Shown here piece by piece: positions 11,076 through 20,193 of a DNA stretch of 64,000 nt (positions within the stretch are counted from its first letter, which is position 1; every line of letters begins with the position of its first letter). The stretch covers positions 96,485 through 160,484 of the forward strand of contig NZ_LQBQ01000039.1 of NCBI RefSeq assembly GCF_001507595.1. The letters run 5' to 3'. The notes under the pieces were generated by a model. The model was given only the letters and a program-made list of their open reading frames with translations. It was not told where the DNA came from and ran no database searches. A program made the translations under genes and the position numbers. Origin of the DNA: Ruegeria marisrubri (GTDB lineage Bacteria; Pseudomonadota; Alphaproteobacteria; Rhodobacterales; Rhodobacteraceae).

Positions 11076-11441
11076 ATGGCAACCTATTACTCGGAAGAGC
11101 ATGAGTGGATCACCGTCGAGGGCGACATTGCCACGCTGGGCATCACCCAGCACGCCGCCGACCAGCTGGGCGAAGTGGTGTTCGTCGAGCAGAAAGAGGC
11201 CGGCGAAGAGTTCGAAAAGGGCGACGAGATCGGCGTGATCGAGTCGGTCAAGGCTGCTTCGGAGATCTATGCGCCGGTCGATGGCGAGGTGGTCGAGGTC
11301 AACGAGACGCTGGCCGACAATCCCGGCGCGCTGAACGAAAGCCCCGAGGGCGACGCCTGGATCTACAAGATCAAGCTGTCGGACGCCTCGCAGCTGGAAG
11401 ACCTGATGGATCTGGACGGCTACAAGGCCCTGATCGGCTGA
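11076..11441 (+). CDS. gcvH: Glycine cleavage system H protein
   Basis: A 121-residue lipoyl carrier protein. The start is ATG 11076 after AGGAGAGAG. The lipoylation motif is [15 protein letters not shown] with K59 as attachment residue, and [15 protein letters not shown] is the family N-terminus. It shuttles the aminomethyl intermediate between P, T and L proteins. Situated between gcvT and gcvP, with an intercistronic hairpin before gcvP. Confidence 0.96.
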   Translation: MATYYSEEHEWITVEGDIATLGITQHAADQLGEVVFVEQKEAGEEFEKGDEIGVIESVKAASEIYAPVDGEVVEVNETLADNPGALNESPEGDAWIYKIKLSDASQLEDLMDLDGYKALIG

Positions 11442-11465
11442 CCGCTTCATCTTTTCCCAAATACT

Positions 11466-11496
11466 CCCGCCGGAGGCTTCCGGGCTTTCCGGCGGG
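11466..11496 (+). repeat. Intercistronic hairpin between gcvH and gcvP
   Basis: A 9-bp perfect inverted repeat, CCCGCCGGA and TCCGGCGGG, with a 13-base loop, preceded by the word TTTTCCCAAATACT. The arrangement resembles short intergenic palindromes that recur in Roseobacter-type genomes; that recurrence is from memory and cannot be tested in this window. It may set the P:H protein ratio or protect the gcvTH message. Confidence 0.45.
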
Positions 11497-11523
11497 CGCA
11501 AAGTTTCAATCAGGAGCGCTGCA

Positions 11524-14379
11524 ATGGCCTTCAAACTGACCGATTACGAAGCTTACGACTTTGCCAACCGCCGCCACATCGGCCCCAGCCCGGCCGAGAT
11601 GCGCGACATGCTCAAGGTCATCGGCTTCAAGACGCTGGACCAGCTGATCGACGCAACGGTCCCGCCTGCGATCCGGCAAAAGGAACCGCTGGACTGGGGC
11701 CCTGCCATGACCGAGCGCGACGCGCTCTACCACATGAAACAGGTGGCCTCGAAGAACAAGGTTCTCACCTCGCTGATCGGGCAGGGCTATTACGGCACCA
11801 CCACGCCGGCGCCGATCCTGCGCAACATCCTGGAAAACCCGGCCTGGTACACCGCCTACACGCCGTATCAGCCCGAGATTTCGCAGGGCCGGCTCGAGGC
11901 GCTGCTGAACTACCAGACGATGGTCAGCGACTTCACCGGGCTGGACGTGGCCAATGCCTCGCTGCTCGACGAGGCCACCGCCGCCGCCGAGGCCATGGCG
12001 ATGGCCAAGCGGGGCGGGCGCTCCAAGGCGAACAACGCCGCCTTCTTCGTGGACAAGAACTGTCACCCGCAGACCATCGCGGTGATCAAGACCCGGGCCG
12101 AACCCCTGGGCATCGACGTCAAGGTCGCCGATCCCGACGATCTGGATCCCGGCGCGGTGTTCGGCGCGATCTTCCAGTATCCGGGCACCTACGGCCATGT
12201 GCGTGACTTCACCAAGGAGATCGCGGCCCTGCATGAACACAACGCGATCGCCATCGTCGCCGCCGACATCTTGGCGCTGGCGCTGCTGAAAAGCCCCGGC
12301 GAGATGGGGGCCGACATCGCGGTGGGCTCGACCCAGCGGTTCGGCGTGCCGATGGGCTTTGGCGGCCCGCACGCCGCCTACATGGCCACGACCGACAAGC
12401 TCAAGCGGGCGATGCCGGGGCGGATCATCGGCGTGTCGATCGACAGCCGCGGCAACAAGGCCTACCGCCTGGCGCTGCAGACCCGCGAACAGCACATCCG
12501 CCGCGAAAAGGCCAACTCGAACGTCTGCACCGCGCAGGCGCTGCTGGCGGTGATGGCGTCGATGTATGCGGTCTATCACGGCCCCGACGGGATCAAGGCG
12601 ATTGCCCAGTCGGTGCACCGCAAGACCTCGCGCTTGGCTGCGGGGCTGGAAGAGCACGGTTTCAAGGTCGAACCCGAGGTGTTCTTCGACACCATCACGG
12701 TCGAGGTCGGCCCGCTGCAGAAGACCGTCATGGAGGCGGCGGTGGCGCGCGGCGTCAACCTGCGCAAGGTGGGCGAGACCCGGGTCGGCATCAGCCTTGA
12801 CGAGCAGACCCGCGCCGAGACCATCGAGGCGGTCTGGGGCGCCTTCGGCATCGACAAGAAGGACGACAGCTCGAACAAGCAGTACCGCCTGCCGGATTAT
12901 GCGCTGCGCGAGACGCCCTATCTGACCCACCCGATCTTCCACAAGAACCGGGCCGAGGCCGAGATGACCCGCTACATGCGCCGTCTGGCCGACCGCGACC
13001 TGGCTCTGGACCGGGCGATGATCCCGCTGGGCAGCTGCACCATGAAGCTGAACGCCACGATCGAGATGATCCCGGTCACCTGGCCCGAATTCGCCAACAT
13101 GCACCCGTTCGTGCCCGAAGATCAGGCGCAGGGCTATCACGAGATGATCGCCGATCTGAACGACAAGCTGTGCCAGATCACCGGCTATGACGCGATCAGC
13201 CAGCAGCCCAACTCGGGCGCGCAGGGCGAATATGCCGGTCTGCTGACCATCCGCAACTACCACGCCGCGCGCGGCGAAGGGCACCGCAATGTCTGCCTGA
13301 TCCCGACCTCGGCCCACGGAACCAACCCGGCCTCGGCGCAGATGGTGGGCTATCAGGTGGTGCCGGTGAAGGCGGATGAGCACGGCAACATCGACATCGC
13401 CGATTTCCGCGAGAAGGCCGAGAAGCACTCGGGCAACCTGGCGGCCTGCATGATCACCTATCCTTCGACCCACGGCGTGTTCGAGGAAACGGTGCAGGAG
13501 GTCTGCCAGATCACCCATGACCACGGCGGGCAGGTCTATATCGACGGCGCCAACATGAACGCCATGGTGGGGCTGGCCCAGCCGGGCAAGATCGGCGGCG
13601 ACGTCAGCCACCTGAACCTGCACAAGACCTTCTGCATCCCGCATGGTGGCGGCGGCCCCGGCATGGGCCCGATCGGCGTCAAGGCGCATCTGGAGCCCTA
13701 TCTGCCGGGCCACCCGGAATACGGATCCGCCGTGGGACCGGTTTCGGCGGCACCCTTCGGCTCGCCCTCGATCCTGCCCGTGTCCTGGGCCTATATCCTG
13801 CTGATGGGCGGCGCGGGTCTGACCCAGGCGACCAAGGTGGCGATCCTGAACGCCAACTACATCGCCGCGCGGCTCAAGGATGCCTACCCGATCCTCTACA
13901 CTTCCAAGGACGGTCGGGTCGCGCATGAGTGCATCCTGGATACCCGGCCGCTGAACGAAGAGGGCAAGGTGACCGTGGACGACATCGCCAAGCGCCTGAT
14001 CGACAGCGGATTCCACGCGCCGACCATGTCCTGGCCGGTGGCCGGAACCCTGATGGTCGAGCCCACGGAATCCGAACCCAAGGACGAGCTGGACCGCTTC
14101 TGTGACGCCATGCTCTCGATCCGTCGAGAGGCGCAGGACATCATCGACGGCAAGATCGACCCCGAGAACAACCCGCTGAAGAACGCGCCGCACACGGTGC
14201 GCGACCTGGTGGGCGACTGGGATCGTCCCTACACCCGCGAGGAGGCCTGCTTCCCGGCCGGCAACCTGGGCGTCGACAAGTACTGGTCGCCGGTCAACCG
14301 GGTGGACAACGCCTATGGCGACCGTCACCTGGTCTGCACCTGCCCGCCGATGTCCGACTACGAAGAAGAGGTCGCCTGA
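11524..14379 (+). CDS. gcvP: Glycine dehydrogenase (decarboxylating), P protein
   Basis: A 951-residue single-chain P protein with the two homologous halves fused, as in most proteobacteria. It decarboxylates glycine through PLP and passes the aminomethyl group to lipoyl-GcvH. The expected PLP lysine is K701 in the stretch [18 protein letters not shown]; the N-terminal half begins with the [15 protein letters not shown] family segment. AGGAG precedes ATG 11524. It completes a full L, lipoyl synthase, T, H, P module. A G+C-rich hairpin follows the stop. Confidence 0.97.
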   Translation: MAFKLTDYEAYDFANRRHIGPSPAEMRDMLKVIGFKTLDQLIDATVPPAIRQKEPLDWGPAMTERDALYHMKQVASKNKVLTSLIGQGYYGTTTPAPILRNILENPAWYTAYTPYQPEISQGRLEALLNYQTMVSDFTGLDVANASLLDEATAAAEAMAMAKRGGRSKANNAAFFVDKNCHPQTIAVIKTRAEPLGIDVKVADPDDLDPGAVFGAIFQYPGTYGHVRDFTKEIAALHEHNAIAIVAADILALALLKSPGEMGADIAVGSTQRFGVPMGFGGPHAAYMATTDKLKRAMPGRIIGVSIDSRGNKAYRLALQTREQHIRREKANSNVCTAQALLAVMASMYAVYHGPDGIKAIAQSVHRKTSRLAAGLEEHGFKVEPEVFFDTITVEVGPLQKTVMEAAVARGVNLRKVGETRVGISLDEQTRAETIEAVWGAFGIDKKDDSSNKQYRLPDYALRETPYLTHPIFHKNRAEAEMTRYMRRLADRDLALDRAMIPLGSCTMKLNATIEMIPVTWPEFANMHPFVPEDQAQGYHEMIADLNDKLCQITGYDAISQQPNSGAQGEYAGLLTIRNYHAARGEGHRNVCLIPTSAHGTNPASAQMVGYQVVPVKADEHGNIDIADFREKAEKHSGNLAACMITYPSTHGVFEETVQEVCQITHDHGGQVYIDGANMNAMVGLAQPGKIGGDVSHLNLHKTFCIPHGGGGPGMGPIGVKAHLEPYLPGHPEYGSAVGPVSAAPFGSPSILPVSWAYILLMGGAGLTQATKVAILNANYIAARLKDAYPILYTSKDGRVAHECILDTRPLNEEGKVTVDDIAKRLIDSGFHAPTMSWPVAGTLMVEPTESEPKDELDRFCDAMLSIRREAQDIIDGKIDPENNPLKNAPHTVRDLVGDWDRPYTREEACFPAGNLGVDKYWSPVNRVDNAYGDRHLVCTCPPMSDYEEEVA

Positions 14380-14394
14380 GTTCAGGCAGCCAAG

Positions 14395-14418
14395 GCCCCG
14401 CCGGGACACCGGCGGGGC
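14395..14418 (+). terminator. Hairpin after gcvP
   Basis: A perfect 10-bp inverted repeat, GCCCCGCCGG-GACA-CCGGCGGGGC, begins 16 bases after the gcvP stop. No U-run follows. It probably marks the end of the gcv transcript, either as a U-independent terminator or an exonuclease barrier. The next gene, a regulator, starts 57 bases later. Confidence 0.55.
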
Positions 14419-14474
14419 GGTCCATCATCACCGGATGATCCCGTGTCCTTTCTCATCCACAGGAGGAGGCAGAC

Positions 14475-15473
14475 ATGACCTATTTCGCTTCGGTCCCACA
14501 GGCAGAGTCCACGGTCGTGGCATTCCCGCGAACCGATCGCCGCACCCTTGACGTTGACATCATCCTGCCCACCGGAACTCCGGCGTCGGCGGGGCGGATC
14601 GTGGCCGACCTGTTTGACGCCTGCAATGACCTGTTGAACGACGCGCCCTACCGGGTTTCGGTGCGCGATCTGTCGGCCCAGCCGGCACAGGATTCCCGTT
14701 ACTGGTCGCGCCGCACGGTGATCTTCCTGGGCGATATCCATGCACGCTGGACACTGACCCCGGACGAGAGAAACCGGGTCCACCAGATCCTGCGCCTGGC
14801 GAACCGCTCGGTGCTGGTCGGCAGTGCCATCTTCCTGCTGTGCGAGACCGGGATGCAAGAGCGCCACACCGTGTCCATTCACCCGAACTTCGCGGCTGCG
14901 GCTGCCGAGGAGTCGCTTTGCGAACCGGCGGCCGGGGTGCATTATGCCGTCTCGGGAACGGTCTGCAGCGCGATCAGCAGCTTTGCCGCCTTGCGCCTGT
15001 TGCTGGAGCTTATCGGCAAGGATCACGGGCAATTCGTCGCCGGTGCCTTGGGCGACTATGTCGGTCTCAGCGCGCACGGCGCCAAGCCCCAGAGCAAGGT
15101 GTCGCTGGAACTGCGCCAGAAGGCTGGCGGGGATCAACTGATCGACCATACGATCGAGTTGATGAGCGACAACATCGAAGAGCCTCTGAAAATCGGCGAA
15201 CTGGCAGAGAAGCTGGGTGTTTCGACCCGCAAGCTGCAAAGACGGTTTCTCGAACGCACAGGCACCGGCCCCCTGACCGCCTATCGCGCGCTGCGGGTCG
15301 AGCGCGCGCGGCAGTTGCTGGTTCACACCAGCCTGTCGCTGTCCGAGGTCGTCGTGGCGACCGGGTTCGGAACCTGCTCGAACCTGGCCCGCTGGTTCCG
15401 GCGTGAATACGGAGAAACTCCGCAGGCCGCGCGCCAACGCGCATTCAGCGGCAGGTCGGTCAGGCCGGTTTAG
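14475..15473 (+). CDS. GlxA-type AraC-family transcriptional regulator
   Basis: A 332-residue regulator with an N-terminal DJ-1/PfpI-like domain (about residues 15-200) and a C-terminal AraC double helix-turn-helix (about 220-325: IGELAEKLGVSTRKLQRRF, then LSLSEVVVATGFGTCSNLARWFRREYG). GlxA-type regulators often control catabolism of arginine, choline derivatives, carnitine or dimethylglycine, compounds that feed glycine and one-carbon metabolism. It follows gcvP directly with its own strong AGGAGGAGG ribosome site, so control of the gcv module or of a related amine pathway is plausible. No ligand can be named. Confidence 0.85.
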   Translation: MTYFASVPQAESTVVAFPRTDRRTLDVDIILPTGTPASAGRIVADLFDACNDLLNDAPYRVSVRDLSAQPAQDSRYWSRRTVIFLGDIHARWTLTPDERNRVHQILRLANRSVLVGSAIFLLCETGMQERHTVSIHPNFAAAAAEESLCEPAAGVHYAVSGTVCSAISSFAALRLLLELIGKDHGQFVAGALGDYVGLSAHGAKPQSKVSLELRQKAGGDQLIDHTIELMSDNIEEPLKIGELAEKLGVSTRKLQRRFLERTGTGPLTAYRALRVERARQLLVHTSLSLSEVVVATGFGTCSNLARWFRREYGETPQAARQRAFSGRSVRPV

Positions 15474-15506
15474 CGCAGATCACGTCGCCTCGCGGGGCGC
15501 GGCCTG

Positions 15507-16040
15507 TCACAGGTCGCAGGCCTGGATGCCCATGGCTATGATTTCCGATCCCGAGATTCTGTAAATCCGGTTCAGCCGCTTTCTGCCGGTGTCCATGTAC
15601 CAGTCCCGAAGCGGCCGTGGATAATACTGGGCGATGACGCGCGAGAAATACTCGAACCGATCCGGCGCAAGGCGCCGTCCATTCAACGACGGCCCGTGAA
15701 AGCCGAATTGCGTCTCGGGCAGAACACAGGTTTCGGGCAGGCCAAGCAGCATCGTGCAGGTCGAATAGCAGATCCTGCCGCGGATCTCGACGCGCTGGCC
15801 AGTGCTGCGCAGTTTGTGCAGCTGATAGAGGCGCTCCTTGATCGACCCGCCCCGGTCATTTCCGACCACGAAGGGCTCTTGCGACTGGGTCTGAGCCGTT
15901 GCCTGCACCGCCGCACCGGCACAGAGCACCAGAATAAACGCGGCGATTGCGGACTTGAATAGATGCAAGCACCGCACGGCTTCGGATGTTCGGACACAAC
16001 TCTTCCGTGGCCGCAATGCGGCCTGTCTAATGAGTTTCAT
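15507..16040 (-). CDS. Secreted ClpP/crotonase-fold-like protein of unknown function
   Basis: A 177-residue protein with an N-terminal export signal (about residues 20-50, SAIAAFILVLCAGAAVQATAQ). It carries a motif block in which RICYSTCTMLLGLP is followed by two Cys/Phe-His landmarks (CVLPETQFGFHGPS). Periplasmic proteins of the ClpP-like 'GxCxSACT...GFH' type have this layout, with the residue after the Cys pair acting as nucleophile; here the usual SACT reads STCT. Start ATG 16040 is chosen because GAGGGAGAG lies just upstream; a longer frame to 16091 has no such site. It stands alone before the exopolysaccharide genes on the opposite strand. Confidence 0.6.
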   Translation of the reverse strand: MKLIRQAALRPRKSCVRTSEAVRCLHLFKSAIAAFILVLCAGAAVQATAQTQSQEPFVVGNDRGGSIKERLYQLHKLRSTGQRVEIRGRICYSTCTMLLGLPETCVLPETQFGFHGPSLNGRRLAPDRFEYFSRVIAQYYPRPLRDWYMDTGRKRLNRIYRISGSEIIAMGIQACDL

Positions 16041-16207
16041 AAATTCAAACTCTCCCTCAATCGAACCGCGCAGAAACGGTTCCACCCACACTCTTTCGCA
16101 GGCTAGCGAAAGAGACCTAAGCGGGAGTTAGCAAGCTTGGTAAAACGTGGAAAATCTTAACAGTTTGTGGGCTGGAAGTCGAGTTCGCTGGAAAGCCTCA
16201 TGAAAAA

Positions 16208-16227
16208 GGCCCGCCGATCGGCGGGCC
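16208..16227 (-). terminator. Rho-independent terminator for the 92-residue gene
   Basis: Read on the minus strand, GGCCCGCC-GATC-GGCGGGCC is an 8-bp perfect stem followed by a run of five T residues. It lies 24 bases beyond the stop of the minus-strand gene ending at 16252, as expected for an intrinsic terminator. Confidence 0.85.
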
Positions 16228-16251
16228 AGGGTGACTTCGAAGAGCGAAAAC

Positions 16252-16530
16252 TCATCTTGTGCCTGTGGTGCTGGTAGTCGAGCCGCCACCGCCGCCAGCC
16301 AAGGCCCCGAGCGCAAGGAGACCGGCGGCACCGCCGATCAAGGGAACGAAGTTCTGCGCGTTCTCCAGCAGGGCGGTACATTCCGGACGCTCGGCATTCT
16401 CGGGCTTCAGGCACAACTCCCGCGTGATCTCGGTCGGTAGCGGCTGCGGCTCCCCAGAGCTCTGTGCAAGTCCGGAATTTGCGGTCACAGCCAGCGTTGC
16501 AGTCAAAATCAGGGTTTTGCGTAACGCCAT
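16252..16530 (-). CDS. Small secreted/envelope protein with Gly-rich C-terminal hydrophobic segment
   Basis: A 92-residue protein starting at ATG 16530, which has AAGGAGATT upstream; the longer frame to 16599 lacks a ribosome site. Residues 1-22 form a signal peptide (ALRKTLILTATLAVTANSGLAQ). The middle contains two cysteines (ELCLKPENAERPEC), which could form one disulfide. The end is a hydrophobic Gly/Ala run (IGGAAGLLALGALAGGGGG) that could span a membrane, followed by a Ser/Thr tail. I do not recognise the family. It has its own terminator and lies divergent from the polysaccharide operon, so a role in the cell surface is possible but unproven. Confidence 0.6.
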   Translation of the reverse strand: MALRKTLILTATLAVTANSGLAQSSGEPQPLPTEITRELCLKPENAERPECTALLENAQNFVPLIGGAAGLLALGALAGGGGGSTTSTTGTR

Positions 16531-16868
16531 AAAGAATCTCCTTCCAATCGCTGCGCGCGTAGCATGAGTCGAGAGCGATATGAACAGGGTACTGGCCAAA
16601 GGTCAAAGAAAAATGGGATGATTTTCTGTCTTCCTCACAAGTGGTTGTGGAAAATTTTGTAGTATCGTATTGAAATCAATGGTCCAAGCGGTCTGATCGG
16701 CTTGCCTCCGCCAAGTCGCGCTGTGTCCGGCAGGCAACAGACCGGAAGTTGCTGTTTGAGACGTGCAGGAAAATCCACCTCCACCCGGTTTACCTCTCTT
16801 CCGATTTCAAGTTACTCCCGCAACCAAGAGTTTTGTAACTCGAGTCACCACATCCGTAGAATCTGGTA
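16531..16868. promoter_or_regulatory. Divergent A+T-richer spacer upstream of the polysaccharide operon
   Basis: This 338-base interval carries no convincing gene. It is clearly richer in A and T (around 16600-16680 and 16800-16868) than its surroundings and separates the small secreted protein from the first polysaccharide gene, so it should hold promoters for both. I see no defined operator. The plus-strand gene start at 16869 has a poor ribosome site, so initiation there is less certain. Confidence 0.4.
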
Positions 16869-17972
16869 ATGCTTATTTTCTGGGCTTCTTTTTTCGTGTC
16901 CTTCTTGGCGTGTGCCGCTCTCGTGTACACCAAGAAAAGGCATCTGAAACTGACTGGCTCTGGCCAGGATACATTTGCCGTGCAGGCCTCGCACACAGCG
17001 CCGACGCCGCGGATTGGCGGCGTGGCGGTCATGGCGGGGATGCTGGTCGGGGCAGGAATTGCCTTTCTTCAGGGCCAGCCGCTCTACCTGATTCTTCTGC
17101 TGACATCGTTGCCGATGTACGCAACCGGTCTGGCCGAAGACCTTTTCCGCCATATCTCCACAAGGGTTCGCTATGCCTCGACTGCGCTATCTGCGCTGCT
17201 CGCGGTATGGATCCTGGGCATCTGGATCACCACCGCCGATTCCTATGTTTTGGAATGGCTGTTTTATTTCATGCCGGCGGCAATTCTGGTGACCCTGTTC
17301 GTCGTGGCCAGCTATTGCCACGCCTTCAATCTGATCGACGGCCTCAACGGGCTGGCCTCGGGGACCGGCATCCTGATCGCCGCCGGTCTGGCCGCCATCG
17401 GTGCCCAGATCGGACATGCCGAGATCATCACCATGTCCGTGATCACGGCGGTTTCCATCGCGGGGTTCTTTCTGTTCAATTACCCTTTCGGGCGTATCTT
17501 CCTTGGCGATGGCGGGGCCTACATCATCGGCTACATGCTGACCTGGACGGCACTGGTGATCTTGCATGTCGCGCCGGAAACCTCGACCTGGGCCATGTTC
17601 CTGCTGTTCTTCTGGCCGTTGGCGGACACGCTGTTCGCGATTTACCGGCGCCGGCGCAAGGGCGTCAGCATTGATACGGCCGACCGGCTGCATTTCCACC
17701 AGTTGGTATTGCGCGGGCTCGAGATATTCTTTCTCGGTCGCAACAAGCGTACTGTCGCCAATCCGTTGGCGACCAGCGTGATTCTGCCCTTCGTCACCGC
17801 ACCTGTGATCGCCGGCGTGGCGTTCTGGGACAAGCCGTTGATATCTTTCCTTGCCTTGGCGTTCTTTGGTGTTGCCTTCGTGGCGACCTATCGTCTGGGG
17901 CTGGCTGCGGCGCAGGGCCGGTTGCGCCGGCCACGCCGGCGCTGGCCGCGCAACATGTCTCCTGCCGAATGA
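16869..17972 (+). CDS. Undecaprenyl-phosphate sugar-1-phosphate transferase, WecA/MraY family
   Basis: A 367-residue polytopic enzyme of glycosyltransferase family 4 (polyprenyl-phosphate type). It transfers a sugar-1-phosphate from a UDP sugar to undecaprenyl phosphate, starting polysaccharide assembly on the inner membrane. The family motifs are seen in order: PTPRIGG (~ 45-51), NLIDGLNGLASG (~ 154-165, containing the catalytic Asp), FLGDGGAY (~ 212-219) and the loop DRLHFHQ (~ 273-279) that binds the substrate. It heads the short exopolysaccharide operon. The specific sugar (GlcNAc or other) is not determinable. Confidence 0.88.
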   Translation: MLIFWASFFVSFLACAALVYTKKRHLKLTGSGQDTFAVQASHTAPTPRIGGVAVMAGMLVGAGIAFLQGQPLYLILLLTSLPMYATGLAEDLFRHISTRVRYASTALSALLAVWILGIWITTADSYVLEWLFYFMPAAILVTLFVVASYCHAFNLIDGLNGLASGTGILIAAGLAAIGAQIGHAEIITMSVITAVSIAGFFLFNYPFGRIFLGDGGAYIIGYMLTWTALVILHVAPETSTWAMFLLFFWPLADTLFAIYRRRRKGVSIDTADRLHFHQLVLRGLEIFFLGRNKRTVANPLATSVILPFVTAPVIAGVAFWDKPLISFLALAFFGVAFVATYRLGLAAAQGRLRRPRRRWPRNMSPAE

Positions 17973-18108
17973 GATGGAGAGATGGCCGCATTGCCACATG
18001 CTCAGAACGGCAGAAACGATCTTCAAGATGGCAGATTTTCGCAAAAGGCCATCTGTTTCTTCCTTTGCAACGGCGATATGACCCGGGAAAAACCAAGAGC
18101 AGAATGAC

Positions 18109-18651
18109 GTGAACCAGATTCTTTTCGGCAGGCAGTTCGACGACGCAAGCGCGTCGAAAGTCTGGCTTCTGGCCCAGGCCAAGCCGGGCATGATGGCGCG
18201 AGCGCAGCGCAATCTCGAAAACCAGGGATTCCGCGTGTTCGTACCGCAGATCCGCGAGACCCGGCGGGTGGGCAGCCGGTTCAAGGACAGGGTAGGGCCT
18301 TTGTTTCCCGGCTACATCTTCGTTCAGGTCGACATCGATGTCAGCCCCTGGCGGAAAATCAACAGCACATTCGGAGTGTCGCGGCTGGTCAGCTTTGCCA
18401 AGGACCGCCCGGCCGTCGTGCCGTCTGAATTGATCACCGATTTGCGCAGCCGATTCTCCGTCGGGGCGGAGGCAGCACTGGGGAACGAGGTTGAAGCCGG
18501 CGACCAGGTGCAGCTTGTCCGGGGACCCTTTGCCGGGTTTGCGGCCAAGGTGGAGACCGTCGCGGCAAATGACCGTATCTGGCTGCTGCTGGACCTGCTG
18601 GGACGTGAAATCCGGGTGTCGACGAGCAGGGGAAACATCATCCCGGCCTGA
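18109..18651 (+). CDS. NusG/RfaH-like specialised transcription antiterminator
   Basis: A 180-residue NusG paralogue starting at GTG 18109. The N-terminal NGN domain is at residues ~17-110 (KVWLLAQAKPGMMARAQRNLENQGF, split at Gly, then FPGYIFVQVDI). The C-terminal KOW segment is at ~128-175 (GDQVQLVRGPFAGFAAKVE). The family of RfaH, UpxY and similar factors loads on RNA polymerase at one operon and lets it read through long surface-polysaccharide genes. Placement between the initiating transferase and wza fits exactly. It is distinct from the housekeeping nusG, which would sit with ribosomal protein genes. Confidence 0.87.
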   Translation: MNQILFGRQFDDASASKVWLLAQAKPGMMARAQRNLENQGFRVFVPQIRETRRVGSRFKDRVGPLFPGYIFVQVDIDVSPWRKINSTFGVSRLVSFAKDRPAVVPSELITDLRSRFSVGAEAALGNEVEAGDQVQLVRGPFAGFAAKVETVAANDRIWLLLDLLGREIRVSTSRGNIIPA

Positions 18652-18743
18652 CAAGGATTGCAAGCCGTCAGCGCGACGGCAACAGTTTTGCGACCCGGTG
18701 GATGCCGGAACTTGTGCGGACCATTTGGACTAAGTAGGAAGCC

Positions 18744-20141
18744 ATGACCTCTAGAAAATCACGGGTGGAGTCGATCGTGAAGATAATCCTGCCGCTTTTG
18801 GGTGCTCTGCTGATCGCTGGCTGCGGAGCGGTCTATCACTCTTCCTCTGTTTCCGAGGGCGTTTCCGAAGCCGGCTCCACGGTGCGGGTAATCCCGCTCA
18901 CCGTCGAGACCGTGATGGCCGCGAACAGATCGAGCTATACGCCCAAACAGTTGCCCGAGGCGTTTTTCGCATCGGCCGGAATGCCCCGCGGACCGAAGTT
19001 GACGCAGACGGCGATCGAACCGGCCTTCCTGCCGGAAACTCGCCCCGGTCGGCTGGAAACCCGAGTGCCGCCGGACCCCGGTCGTGCCCCTTACCGCATC
19101 GGGATCGAGGACAAGCTGCTCTTGGCCACCCCCAGCGCGGCCACCTCGGTTGAGCAACTGACCGGCCTGCTTGCGGCGGAAAACCGGCGTCAGGGCTATA
19201 CGGTGCAGGACGACGGGGCGATCTCGATTCCGGATGTGGGCCGCGTCGTGGTGGCCGGCAAGACGCTGGAAGAGGCGGAAAACGCCGTTTTCAACAAGTT
19301 GGTCGAAGCAGGCATCAACCCCGCTTTCAGCCTGGAGATCGCCGAATTCAACTCGCAGCGCGTCACGATCGGCGGGGCGGTGCGCAATGCCACGGTGGTT
19401 CCTCTCACCCTGACTCCGCTGCGGCTGAATCAGGCGATCAACGCGGCCGGAGGGTTTGACCTTGCCGATCGCGACTACGCCTCGATACGGATCTACCGGG
19501 ACGGCACACTCTATCAGATTCCGGTTGCCGAGTATTCCAGGAAAGGCGAATTGCAGAACGTCACGCTCAAGGACGGTGACAGCGTCTTTGTCGACACCGA
19601 TTTCGAACTGGACAAGGCGTCGGAATTTTTCGCCCAGCAGATCCAGCTGACGTCGGTTCGCCAGGCCGCCCGAAAGAATGCGCTCGACGAGCTGGAGATG
19701 GAGGTTGAACTGCGCCGCAGCGAGTTGGACGAGCAGCGCGAGAATTTCAACGAACGCCTCGCCTTCGATGCGGTGGACCGCGACTATGTCTATCTGATCG
19801 GCGAAGTGTTCAAACAGGCCCGCTATCCGCTGCCCTTCGAGCGCAAGGCAACGCTTGCAGACGCGCTTTACAGTGAAAGCAGCGGTTTCAATTCCCGCAC
19901 CGGCAACCCGCGCCAGATCTACGTTCTGCGGGGCAGCGAGAATCCCAGAGAGTTCTCCGGCGTCACCGCCTGGAATCTGGACGCGACCAATGCCGCGAAC
20001 TTCATTCTGGCGACGCGGATGGAGTTGCGGCCCAATGACGTCATCTTCATTGCCGAACAGCCGATCACCAAGTGGAACCGTGTGCTGACCCAGTTGGCGC
20101 CGAACCTGGTGAGCTCGTCCGTCGCGGGCGTCGTGAACTAA
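18744..20141 (+). CDS. wza: Polysaccharide export outer-membrane lipoprotein, Wza family
   Basis: A 465-residue protein with a lipoprotein signal (LLIAGC at about residues 23-28, lipidation at the Cys). It contains a polysaccharide biosynthesis/export (Poly_export) domain starting around residue 112 (YRIGIEDKLLLATPSA) and two SLBB-type ligand-binding modules (ITIGGAVRNATVVPL-like near 208 and YVYLIGEVFKQARYPLPF near 350). It should form the outer-membrane channel for the exported polymer, working with the Wzc-like kinase next door. A coiled-coil-rich stretch lies between the two SLBB modules (~ 305-340). Confidence 0.88.
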   Translation: MTSRKSRVESIVKIILPLLGALLIAGCGAVYHSSSVSEGVSEAGSTVRVIPLTVETVMAANRSSYTPKQLPEAFFASAGMPRGPKLTQTAIEPAFLPETRPGRLETRVPPDPGRAPYRIGIEDKLLLATPSAATSVEQLTGLLAAENRRQGYTVQDDGAISIPDVGRVVVAGKTLEEAENAVFNKLVEAGINPAFSLEIAEFNSQRVTIGGAVRNATVVPLTLTPLRLNQAINAAGGFDLADRDYASIRIYRDGTLYQIPVAEYSRKGELQNVTLKDGDSVFVDTDFELDKASEFFAQQIQLTSVRQAARKNALDELEMEVELRRSELDEQRENFNERLAFDAVDRDYVYLIGEVFKQARYPLPFERKATLADALYSESSGFNSRTGNPRQIYVLRGSENPREFSGVTAWNLDATNAANFILATRMELRPNDVIFIAEQPITKWNRVLTQLAPNLVSSSVAGVVN

Positions 20142-20193
20142 GACATGCTATCCGGCCGAAATCCGGTCGTACCAGACAAACGGAAACACTCGC

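Noticed and set aside
11506..14409. A 967-codon minus-strand frame antisense to gcvP
   Set aside because: gcvP is certain on the plus strand. The antisense translation is His/Arg/Gly/Val-rich shadow sequence with no family resemblance.
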